From positions 105,714 to 169,713 of the forward strand of contig JMRP01000004.1 in the NCBI GenBank assembly GCA_000708525.1: a stretch of DNA of 64,000 nt, read 5' to 3'. Below the pieces are notes generated by a model. The model saw only the letters and a program-made list of their open reading frames with translations. It searched no databases and was not told where the DNA came from. The position numbers and the translations under genes were made by a program. Shown here in pieces: positions 54,079 to 61,741 of this stretch; within the stretch, counting starts at the first letter, position 1; every line of letters begins with the position of its first letter. Source of the DNA: Cyanobium sp. CACIAM 14 (GTDB lineage Bacteria; Cyanobacteriota; Cyanobacteriia; PCC-6307; Cyanobiaceae).

Positions 54079-54081
54079 TGA
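51376..54081 (+). CDS. 901-aa tandem-repeat protein, probable type I secretion substrate
   Basis: A protein made almost entirely of about 17 degenerate repeats of 42-48 residues. The repeat consensus I read is K-x-x-GI-x(5)-I-x-IG-x-x-G-x-V-x-(6)-SA-x-A-x-x-VTGDASA; good copies end VTGDASAST, VTGDADASS, TTTGNATAST and VTGDSTAGA. It is rich in Ala, Gly, Thr, Ser and Asp, has almost no Cys (one near the end), and has no signal peptide, which fits export by the adjacent type I system. A beta-solenoid surface or matrix protein is a reasonable guess. No RTX nonapeptides are seen. Family not recognised. Confidence 0.82.
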   Translation: MTANNTTRTVGIEKTKIEVGTSTTVTASAASTTPAKDDVVSGDASASANTTAQAAILNSQIKIGTAGTLNATETGSVAATATTTTGDATASASNDGPTGGIIGHHPIQIGTDAKVTAIVNNDASAEATAVDGATSATANTGKVFGIKNVGLQAGNGTSLSADATGTNTATATSVGLPPGTGAATATAGDSGAKVVGIYGSGAKIISPPPTDGEASAAAAPSSDSSSMDSSGPLKISFGNSGTLSAFGTGGFDSKANSVTGTAEASSLAKLVAGIAVGATKVKIDEGAPADSTPIVKSPGGMAISFGENGTVAAQGQADGSAAASTTTGHADATVGIDTIGGIVDVNKLPGAPTPPVPVGDTTLSIGKNGDVQAAAVGTGTAEATSVTAPPGLDVRATTNNSNVVGIAIDKLAIGADATRLYAGAGSTQTATAKSTTSGGDPVASAANGDFVAGIHGTTVKVGQNATDPTTEAVLGASATATGVTTTVGSTANAGVGSKVVGFNQGSLSIGESIKGTGVFSTTGTSNLDASASAVTGNSTAQAGGSGSKVIGLNQAPVAIGKAGSVDASGSGSVAATAQSVTGDSTAGAEQKALGIKDSKITIGTDGNVSGAAALTGQSSATTTTGNATASTDLASKGIDNDVKIAIGQKGNVTGTADAKDLGTQASAVTGDADASSQLKAIGIHLGAGIPISIGTTGDTTGTATASAPSVLATTTTGNASLSVDQKVVGIKGSGEDYGMSSLTKDGGSSIGAGLSGNIAGSGTGSATGKANTVTGDASASTDAFIAGIKKVNLSADNVTANGSGTYSTSATAVTGDASADSHVKLAGLLGDHNTASLGGNLTASAILSNTVLATTVTGAATANACSDAVGLSGYHVNILQSGNITASAVNTSSASAQTVTV

Positions 54082-54137
54082 CCCCCCCAGCAAGGGGGTT
54101 CTCTCCGCGGGGGCCGGATCTTCGGAGCCGGCCTCCC
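54081..54137 (+). terminator. Two hairpins after the repeat-protein gene
   Basis: Hairpin one is ACCCCC (54081-54086) with GGGGGT (54094-54099) followed by TTCTCTCC. Hairpin two is the GGGGGCCGG region (54109-54117) with CCGGCCTCCC (54128-54137). They begin at the stop codon of the 901-aa gene. They may terminate or attenuate transcription, giving more of the repeat protein than of the downstream genes. Confidence 0.5.
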
Positions 54138-54175
54138 TCCCTTCCACCGTTTGGTTCCCGCGCCCGTAGGTCACC

Positions 54176-56332
54176 ATGGCGTTCCAACCCATCACCACCG
54201 CCCTGTCGCGGGCCCTCGCACTGCGGCTCGATCCGGGCACCATCCATCTCGGCGGTGGCCTCAGTGGACTCAATCTCACGGTCTCCCCCGCCGCCCAGGC
54301 GAGCAACCGGGTGGTCCTGCCGGCCTCTCAGCCCGTCGGCTCGGTGGCCACCGCCCTGGGCCTGGGTCTCGGCTCCAGCCGGTTCCTCGCCGATCCAGCC
54401 AACGCCGACTTCTTCAACAGCCCCGGCCTCTCGATCGTCACCGGCGGTGGATCCATCGGCGGAACAGCCGCCGCCACGGCCAGCACCACCGGCCGCAACG
54501 ACAACACCGCCGACGCCAGGGCGGTCAACATCGGCCTGGCCAATCTCGATGTGGTCACCCGTGGAGCAACTGGGGATCTCCTTGGCGTGGGCCCCCTGCA
54601 CATCGGCACCCTCCTCAACCCCTTCACAGCCACGGCCTCGGTGGCGACGCGCTCACTGCAGGCTCCCCAGAGCACACCGCTCAACACGGCCCAGCTGAGC
54701 GCTCTGGCCACGGTTCGCGGACTGGAGGGCGCCCCCCCGGCCGGGCCTGCGCCTTGGCAGGCCGTCGCAGCCGCTCCACTGACGCTCGGCGGGATCCTGC
54801 CCAGCTTCTACGGCCAGCCCAACGCCGCCGTGCTGGCCGCCGCATCACTCGATGCGGACCCCGGGCCGACCACTACCACCTCCCGTGCCGTAGCCGATGC
54901 CAAGGGCATCGAGGGCTACCGGGTCATGGCCCTGACGCCGGCTGGGGGCGGTACCGCCCAGGTGAGCGGCCTGGCCGCCGCCACCCTCACCCTCAACGGC
55001 GCCCCGCCCACACCCGCCCAGCCGGCCGACCTGACGGCGAGCGCCATCGGCATCGATCACTCGGCCCTGCGGGGCCCTGGCAGCGGGTCCGTGGAGTTTC
55101 AGGGTTCCGGCCTGGCCCTGCTCGATGCCGCCCCCCCTCAATCCCCCCCTCCGCCGGCGGGCTCCCTGAAACTGAACAGCCTGCAGGGGATCGGTATCCT
55201 CGCCAGCGACATCCAGACCAACGGTTCCAACGCCACCGTGATCGGCACAGGTGGCTTTGCGGCACCGAAGGCCGGCGGCCTCCTGAGCGGCATGGATGCG
55301 GCCGGCATCGACAACTCCAGGATCTACTCCGGCTCCGGGACTCTCACGGTGGAGGGCCGGATCCTCACCGAGCAGGACGCGAAGGTGGATGCCAACGGCG
55401 ACGGGGTGCTTTCCCCGACCACCTTCCTGGATGCCTCGGCGCTCACGGGGGGCCAGGGCGGCTTCGATGGCATCCGCAACAGCACGATCCTCACCGCCGG
55501 CTCCGGGAACGCCCAGGTCTACGGCTCCTCCAACAACAGTCGGATCGACCTCTCCAATGGTTCGATCAACCTCGATCGGGCCAAGGGTTCCACCCTGGCC
55601 GTCAACAGCGGCGACGGCGTCAAAACCGGCTCAATAACAGTTGGCCTGGCGCTCGACAACAGCCTCAAGGGCGGGTTCGGGAGCAACCGCGTGCAGGTGG
55701 GTGCCGGCAGCGGCAACCAACTGGATGGCGGCTTCGGCCAGGACCTGGTGATCGGCCCGACGAGCGGGAGCGGCAGCAACACCTTCAGGCAGTCCAATGC
55801 CGGTGCTGCGCTGGATGCCGCGACCCCGAGCGCCACCCCGCTGCCCGGCAGCTCCTTCGCCGAGCGGCTCACCGATCCCGGCTTCTGGGCGAGCCTCAGT
55901 GCTTCTGACAAGCAGACCCTGTGGACGACCGGCAGCCTGCAGCAGGGTGGCCAGACCTTCCGCGAGGACACGTTCAGCAACCTCAGAACCGGTAGTGGCG
56001 GTGACGTCCTCGAGGTGAGCAGCTCCCTGGGCTCGCTCACCCAGGGTCTCTGGGAGAGCCAGGGCGCCCTGTTCGGCGTGCAGGGCGGGCAGCTGGTGGT
56101 GCGCGACGGTCCGGCGAACAGCCAGCTGGGCCTGGTGGTGGGCACCCTGGCGGACATCCGCTCGCTGGGGATCGGCGCCCCTTCGCTGGCCTACGCCACG
56201 GACACCCGCCAGCTGATGTTCGATGCCGACGGCGACTGGAAGGACGGCGGCAGCCGCAGCCTCGGCACGGTGACGATGAGCGACCCGGCTGCCCTCACCA
56301 AGGCCAACATCCACTTCGGCAGCGGCGCCTGA
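54176..56332 (+). CDS. 718-aa exported-type protein with calcium-loop and RTX-like features
   Basis: Starts MAFQPITTALSRALALRLDPGTIHLGGGLSGLNLTVSP, without a classical signal peptide. The central and C-terminal parts carry repeats of the type GI-x-N/D-S-x-I-x-x-G-x-G (GIDNSRIYSGSGTLTV; GIRNSTILTAGSGNAQVYGS; LALDNSLKGGFGSNRVQVGAGSG). A DANGDGVLS calcium loop lies near residue 410, a degenerate RTX-like GGFGQDLVIG in the last third, and QLMFDADGDWKDGG close to the C-terminus, which resembles the end of many RTX proteins. It is likely secreted by the adjacent type I transporter and may act as adhesin or matrix protein. No named family recognised. Confidence 0.8.
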   Translation: MAFQPITTALSRALALRLDPGTIHLGGGLSGLNLTVSPAAQASNRVVLPASQPVGSVATALGLGLGSSRFLADPANADFFNSPGLSIVTGGGSIGGTAAATASTTGRNDNTADARAVNIGLANLDVVTRGATGDLLGVGPLHIGTLLNPFTATASVATRSLQAPQSTPLNTAQLSALATVRGLEGAPPAGPAPWQAVAAAPLTLGGILPSFYGQPNAAVLAAASLDADPGPTTTTSRAVADAKGIEGYRVMALTPAGGGTAQVSGLAAATLTLNGAPPTPAQPADLTASAIGIDHSALRGPGSGSVEFQGSGLALLDAAPPQSPPPPAGSLKLNSLQGIGILASDIQTNGSNATVIGTGGFAAPKAGGLLSGMDAAGIDNSRIYSGSGTLTVEGRILTEQDAKVDANGDGVLSPTTFLDASALTGGQGGFDGIRNSTILTAGSGNAQVYGSSNNSRIDLSNGSINLDRAKGSTLAVNSGDGVKTGSITVGLALDNSLKGGFGSNRVQVGAGSGNQLDGGFGQDLVIGPTSGSGSNTFRQSNAGAALDAATPSATPLPGSSFAERLTDPGFWASLSASDKQTLWTTGSLQQGGQTFREDTFSNLRTGSGGDVLEVSSSLGSLTQGLWESQGALFGVQGGQLVVRDGPANSQLGLVVGTLADIRSLGIGAPSLAYATDTRQLMFDADGDWKDGGSRSLGTVTMSDPAALTKANIHFGSGA

Positions 56333-56346
56333 GTCGCGACGGAACC

Positions 56347-57149
56347 ATGCTTGCCGTTCCCCAGCTTCACGATGCTCTCCTCGGTGCCGTCGACGCCATG
56401 GCGCGGCGGCCCCTCCACGCGCTGCTCGAAGAGCAGGGCATCCTCCAGGGGTTGGCCCGTGATCTCGCGCTCGAGGCGCTTCGGCAGGAGGCCCGCTTCA
56501 GCCCGGAGGAGAGCCGGGAAGTGCTCGCGCAGGTCTGCGCCGGACTCCCCTGTGCCCCTCCCGACCACCTCGAGGGCGACTGGATCGCCGCCCTGCCGGA
56601 GACCCTGCGCGCCACCGTGCGGCAGCGCTGGGACCATCTTCGTCTCCAGAAGGTTCTGGAGGACCGCTACGGGGAGCGGGTGGAGGCCCACTTCCTCGAG
56701 CGGCGGGCGGACCTCGAGCAGGTGGTCTTCCGGCTGATGCGGCTGCCGCAGCAGGGGCTCGCCGAGGAGCTCTATCTGCGCCTGATCGACGACGACGCCA
56801 GCTTCGGTGATCTGGCCAGCCGCCATTCCCTCGGGGAGGAGAGTCTCACCCGGGGGATCGTGGGCCCGATCGAGATCTCCCAGCTGCACCCCACCCTTCA
56901 GGGCGTCCTGCGTTTCCTGGCGCCGGGGGACATCCACCCCCCTTCCTGCTCGATCAGTCGATCCTGCTGGTGCGTCTGGAGCACCGCCGGCCCCCGAGCC
57001 TCAACGAGGCCCTGCGGCACCGCCTGCTCCAGGAACTGCTGCAGCCGGATCTTCAGGCCGTCATCGAGGCCGGCCTGACCGAACTGCGTCGTTCCCTCGC
57101 CCCCGCGGCCCCGCCGCCGATCCCTGCGCTGGCCATGGCCGGAGCCTGA
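56347..57149 (+). CDS. PpiC/parvulin-type peptidyl-prolyl isomerase-like protein, frameshifted
   Basis: The ORF starts MLAVPQLHDALLGAVDAMARRPLHALLEEQG and contains FRLMRLPQQGLAEELYLRLIDDDASFGDLASRHSLGEESLTRGIVGPIEISQLHPTLQGVLRFLAPGDIHPP. This is the SurA/PrsA-type rotamase pattern. After a six-C run (56937-56942) the track frame becomes Cys/Ser/Arg-rich junk. The frame one base off continues FLLDQSILLVRLEHRRPPSLNEALRHRLLQELL and ends at TGA 57147-57149, three bases before the next ATG. One added C gives 267 aa. It probably assists folding or targeting of the secreted proteins; no signal peptide is seen. Confidence 0.82.
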
Positions 57150-57152
57150 TCC

Positions 57153-60100
57153 ATGACCACCACCACCCGGATCGACGATCTGCTGCGTTGCTTCCCCTTC
57201 CTGGCCGACCAGCCGGAGGATCTGCTGCAGCGGCTCGCCGACCAGGCCCAGCTGCAGCGGTTCCAGCAGGGCCAGCCGATCTGCCGCGTCGACCAGCCGC
57301 CGGCCCGGATCTTCTTCCTGCTGGAGGGCACGGCCCGAGCGGTCGTGTTCTCGAAGCGTCTCCCGCGGGGGGTGGCCACCCTGCAGCGACTCGGCCCCGG
57401 CACCGTGATCGGCTGGACCCTGGTGAGCTGCGGCCGCTGCTGGGAGACCCTCATCGCCTCCACCGATCTGGTGGTGGTGGCCCTGCCCCACGAGGCCCTG
57501 CAGCGGGAGATGGACCGGCAGCCTGCCCTGGGCGAGCGGGTGCGGGGCAGTGTCAGCCCGGCCGAGTTGTTCGCCGTTCTCGATGCCCATCTCCAGGACT
57601 ACCCGCGTCCCCTTGCCCAGGAGGTGCTGGAGGCGGCCACCGGGCTGGCCGATGGCAGCCTGGCGCTCACCTGGACGCCGGCCGATCCGCCCCTTTTCGA
57701 GCGCCCCGAGGAACGGCTCTGGCTGGTGGCGGCAGGACCGTTGCCCCTGGGCCGGGCCCTGGGGCGCTCGGAGCCCATCGAGGCCCAGGAGGCCGTGCGG
57801 CTGCTCGGCGTCGACCGCCAGGGGCTGGCGGCGATCCTGGAGCCTCCGGCGACGGAGGAGGGCGGGGATGCCGGCAACGCCTGGCATGCGCGGCTCCTGG
57901 CCCGCTGGGAGCAGGAGCGCCGGGCGCTGGAGCCCGCCGCGATCACGGCCGCCAAGCCCATCGACCTGACGGTGGCGGCGACACCGATCGATGCAGAGCT
58001 GAAGGGGCCCGAGGCCTACCCGTGGGTGCGGGGGGTCGGGCCGCTGGAGTCGCCGATCGCGGCCTTCCTGATGCTCAGCCAGCATCTCGATCTCCCCTTC
58101 CGGCGCGACCTGCTGCGCCGGGTGTTCGGGGATCAGGTGCAGCGGCACGGCGAGGCCTCCCTGGCCCTGGCCGGCGCGGTGGCCGAGTCGATGGGGCTGC
58201 AGACCCAGCTGCTCCAGATCCAGGCCGAGGCCCTGCCGCGGCTCTCGCCGCCCCTGCTGATCCGCTGGGGCAACGGCCTGGCCGTGGTCTACCGCTGCAC
58301 GGCACGGACGCTGCTGCTCGGCATCCCCGCCGTCGGCAACCAGGAGCTCAGCCTGGCCGACTTCCGCGAGCAATGGGGCCAAGCCGGCGAGGTGCTGACC
58401 CTGCGGGTGAATGACCTCACCCCGCGGCGGCGCTTCGGCTTCCGCTGGTTTCTGCCGGCCCTGCGCCAGCACCGCACCGTGCTGATGGAGGTGCTGCTGG
58501 CCAGCTTCTTCGTGCAGCTGTTCGGCCTGGTGAACCCCCTGCTGATCCAGCAGGTGATCGACAAGGTGATCATCAACAACAGTCCCGGTGCCCTCGGAGT
58601 GCTGGGGGTGCTGCTGGTGGTCTTCGCCCTGTTCGAGGGCCTGCTGCTCTGCCTGCGCACCTTCCTGTTCGTGGACACCACGAACCGCATCGACCTGAGC
58701 CTGGGGACCCAGATCATCGATCACCTGCTGCGGCTGCCCCTCAGCTACTTCGACCGGCGGCCGGTGGGGGAAGTGAGCAGCCGCATCGGCGAACTGGAGA
58801 AGGTGCGGGGCTTCCTCACCGGCACCGCCCTCACCACCATCCTCGATGCCATCTTCTCGGTGCTCTACATCGGGGTGATGCTGATCTACAGCTGGCAGCT
58901 CACCCTGCTCACCCTGGCGGTGGTGCCCTTCCTTGTGCTGCTCGTGCTGATGGTGTCGCCCATCGTGCGCCTCCAGCTGCAGAACCGGGCAGTGGCCAAT
59001 GCCCGCACACAGAGCCATCTGGTGGAGGTGCTCAGCAGCATGATGACGGTGAAGGCGCAGAACATCGAGCTGCGCAGCCGCTGGAAGTGGCAGGACCTCT
59101 ACACCGACTACGTGGCCGATGGCTTCGACAACACCCTGGTGGGTACCACGGCCAGCTCCATCAGCGGCTTCCTCAACAAGCTCTCCGGTCTGATCGTGAT
59201 CTGGGCCGGCGCCGGCATGGTGCTCTCCGGCTCTCTCAGCCTGGGGGAACTGATCGCCTTCCGCATCATCGCCGGCTACGTCACCGGCCCCCTGCTGCGG
59301 ATGACCTCCATCTGGCAGTCGGTGCAGGAGACGGCCCTCTCGCTGGAGCGACTGAGCGATGTGATCGACCATCCCCAGGAGGCTCCCGAGGACAACGCCA
59401 GCCGCCTGATCATGCCGCCGATCAAGGGCGACATCTGCTTCCGGAACATCTCCTTCCGCTACAAGGCCTCCTCGCCACTGTTGCTCAAGGGACTGAACCT
59501 CACCATCCCCCATGGCACCTTCGTGGCGATCGTGGGCACCAGCGGATCGGGGAAGAGCACGCTCACCAAGCTGCTCGCCAGGCTCTACAGCCCGGAGGAG
59601 GGGGTGGTGCTGGTGGACGGGATCGACGTGGCGAAGGTGGAGCTCCACTCCCTGCGCCGTCAGCTCGGCATCGTTCCCCAGGACACCGTGCTCTTCGATG
59701 GCTCCGTGGAGGAGAACATCACCCTCACCAATCCCGACGCCAGCACCGAGGAGGTGATCGAGGCCGCCCGCATCGCCGCCGCCCACGACTTCATCATGGA
59801 GCTGCCCGCCGGCTACTCCACCGAGGTGGGAGAGCGGGGCAGCAGCCTCTCGGGCGGCCAGCGCCAGCGGATCGCCATCGCCCGCACGATCCTGCAGAGG
59901 CCCCGGCTGCTGATCATGGACGAGGCCACCTCCGCCCTCGACTACCAGACCGAGCGGGTGGTGAGCGAGAACCTGATGCAGGCCCTGCGGGGCTGCACCG
60001 TGCTGTTCATCACCCACCGTCTCTCCTCGATCGTGAAGGCCGACATGATCGTCTGCATGGGCCAGGGAGCCGTGCTCGAGGTGGGCACCCATGACGAGCT

Positions 60101-60250
60101 GATGCAGGCCAGGGGCCCTTATTTCGTCCTCTTCCGGCAGCAGGGGCGCTCCTCTGCCAGCGGCTCGGCCCCCCCCTGGCCCCCTCACTGGCCGTCACCA
60201 CCGCGCAGGGGGCGGATCCGCTCATTCCCACCGGAGCCATCGAGCCATGA
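57153..60250 (+). CDS. Type I secretion ABC transporter (cNMP-like + C39-like + TMD + ATPase), 3' end frameshifted
   Basis: Residues 1-120 resemble a cyclic-nucleotide-binding fold (ARIFFLLEGTARAVVF, RLGPGTVIGW). About residues 290-430 look like a C39-peptidase-like domain (SPIAAFLMLSQHLDLPFRRDLL ... LIRWGNGLAVVYRC) without the catalytic Cys/His, as in HlyB-type exporters. The six-helix membrane domain is about 450-740. The ATPase carries [25 protein letters not shown] and LLIMDEATSALD. At an eight-C run (60169-60176) the frame seems broken: with one more C it reads LAPSLAVTTAQGADPLIPTGAIEP and stops at 60248-60250 over the hlyD-like start (ATGA). That gives about 1032 aa. Confidence 0.9.
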
Positions 60251-61725
60251 CTGCCTCCAGCAACGGCAACGGTTCCAGCCCTGGCAACGGCCTCGCCAAT
60301 GGCCATGGAAATGGCAATGGCAATGGCAATGGCAGCGGCTATGGCAAGGGCAAGGTCCACGCCATGGGCCAGGCCGTGGAACGCTTCGTCGGTCAGGACA
60401 CGGCCGGCCGCACCGCCACCCTGGCACCACCGGCGCCGGCCCCCCTGCCTCTGGTGCGCCTCTCCGCCAGTCGGCGCCGCACCCACCTGCCCCGGTCGAC
60501 CCGCGGCTGGAGCCGCGCCATCGTCTGGAGCCTGATCGGTCTGACCGGCTTCGGCGTGATCTACGGCTCGGTGGCCCGCATGGATTCCTCGATCACGGCT
60601 CCGGGAAAGCTGCGGCCCATCGGCGGCAGCTTCGAGGTCACCCCTCCCTTCGCGGCGCCGATCCTGAAGGTGCACGTGCACGATGGGGAGTTGGTGCGCG
60701 CCGGCCAGCTCCTGGTGGAGTTCGACGATCGCCAGGCCCTGCGCGAACGGAATGATCTGCTGCAGCAGGCGGATCTCTGGCGCAGCGACGTGAACCAGGC
60801 GGCGCGGCAGCTCGGTCTCCCGCCCCTCCCCGGCGGCAGCCGGGAGGAGAGGCAGGTGCTGGCGCTCGAGCGCAGGGACATCCAGCTCCGCCACCGGGTG
60901 GCCCTGCAGCGGTTGCGTCGCAGCAAGGCCGGGGAACGGGAGCAGGCCGATGTGCTGGAGGCCCTGCGGGCCCGCTATGCCCTCAACGCCAACATCCGCT
61001 CGCGCATGGCGACCCTGGCCCGGGAGGGGGCGATTTCCCACCTGGAGCTGGAGCGCCAGGATGAGCGCCAGATGGATCTGCTCAGCACCATCCGCCGCAC
61101 CGAGCAGCAACTGGCCGCCGCCGGCACCGGCGTGATCGAGAGCCAGCTCAACCGGGAGCAGGTGACCACCGAGAACGGCCGCCGGCTCTGGGATCGCTAC
61201 GACGAGGCTCGCCACCGCCTGCTCGACACCACCACCCGGATCGGCCAGGTGGAGGAGCGGCTGCGTCTCGGCCGCGTGACGGCGCCGCGCGACGGGCGCG
61301 TGTTCGATCTTCAGGCCAGGGCCGGCGAGATCGCCACCCCAGGGCGCCACCTGCTGAGGCTGGTGGGCCAGAGGGGGCTGGAGGCTGAACTGTCTGTCTC
61401 CAACCGGGACATCGCCTTCCTGCGCCCCGGAATGCCGGTGGACGTGCGTGTCACCTCCCTGCCCTTCACCGATTACGGCTCGCTCAAGGGCAGCGTGGTC
61501 CGGGTGGGAGCCGATGCCCTGCCGGCCGACCCGCGCACGGGCCAGGAAGCCTTCCCCGTGATCGTCAGCTTCGACGGCCGCAGCCTCGGCCGGCGCGGCC
61601 AGTCCTATCCCCTGCGGGCTGGCATGGCCGTGACGGGGCTGGTGCAGCAGGGATCCAGGCCCGTGCTGGCGCTGCTGAACGATCGCTTCACCGGTTTCTT
61701 CGACGCGGCCCGGACCATGCGCTGA
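60247..61725 (+). CDS. HlyD-type membrane fusion (periplasmic adaptor) protein
   Basis: A 492-aa adaptor. The N-terminal 40 residues are Gly/Asn repeats, then comes a cytoplasmic segment, one transmembrane helix (IVWSLIGLTGFGVIYGSVARM), a lipoyl half-motif (GSFEVTPPFAAPILKVHVHDGELVRAGQLLVEFD), a long coiled-coil hairpin (residues 160-340), the second lipoyl half (VTAPRDGRVFDLQARAGEIATPG) and a beta-barrel part. It couples the inner-membrane ABC exporter to an outer-membrane TolC-like channel, which is not in the window. The ATG overlaps the transporter's inferred stop. Convergent to the RTX gene (16 bp). Confidence 0.92.
   Translation: MTASSNGNGSSPGNGLANGHGNGNGNGNGSGYGKGKVHAMGQAVERFVGQDTAGRTATLAPPAPAPLPLVRLSASRRRTHLPRSTRGWSRAIVWSLIGLTGFGVIYGSVARMDSSITAPGKLRPIGGSFEVTPPFAAPILKVHVHDGELVRAGQLLVEFDDRQALRERNDLLQQADLWRSDVNQAARQLGLPPLPGGSREERQVLALERRDIQLRHRVALQRLRRSKAGEREQADVLEALRARYALNANIRSRMATLAREGAISHLELERQDERQMDLLSTIRRTEQQLAAAGTGVIESQLNREQVTTENGRRLWDRYDEARHRLLDTTTRIGQVEERLRLGRVTAPRDGRVFDLQARAGEIATPGRHLLRLVGQRGLEAELSVSNRDIAFLRPGMPVDVRVTSLPFTDYGSLKGSVVRVGADALPADPRTGQEAFPVIVSFDGRSLGRRGQSYPLRAGMAVTGLVQQGSRPVLALLNDRFTGFFDAARTMR
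60294..60352 (+). repeat. GGCAAT hexanucleotide-like tandem repeat in the HlyD-type gene
   Basis: The stretch GGAAATGGCAATGGCAATGG with further copies encodes a Gly-Asn run near the N-terminus (GHGNGNGNGNGSG). Four to five near-exact six-base units are visible. Length changes by slippage in whole units would alter only a flexible cytoplasmic tail. Confidence 0.8.
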
Positions 61726-61741
61726 AGGTCCTCCCCTCAGG

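Noticed and set aside
51376-54081. CRISPR array or recent DNA satellite
   Set aside because: The repeats are protein-level and too divergent at DNA level, with no constant spacer/repeat structure; the frame is open throughout.
52036-54306. 756-aa minus-strand ORF opposite the repeat protein
   Set aside because: Gly/Ala/His-rich mirror of the repeats with no recognisable motif. The plus frame has a proper start, a consistent repeat and a stop followed by hairpins.
56898-60188. 1096-aa minus-strand ORF
   Set aside because: Antisense of the exporter ABC gene, full of His/Gln/Gly; the plus-strand frame carries clear ATPase motifs.
57153-60755. ABC transporter extended to 1200 aa
   Set aside because: The last 170 residues are nonsense from the adaptor gene in the wrong frame; a frameshift at an eight-C run explains the missing stop.
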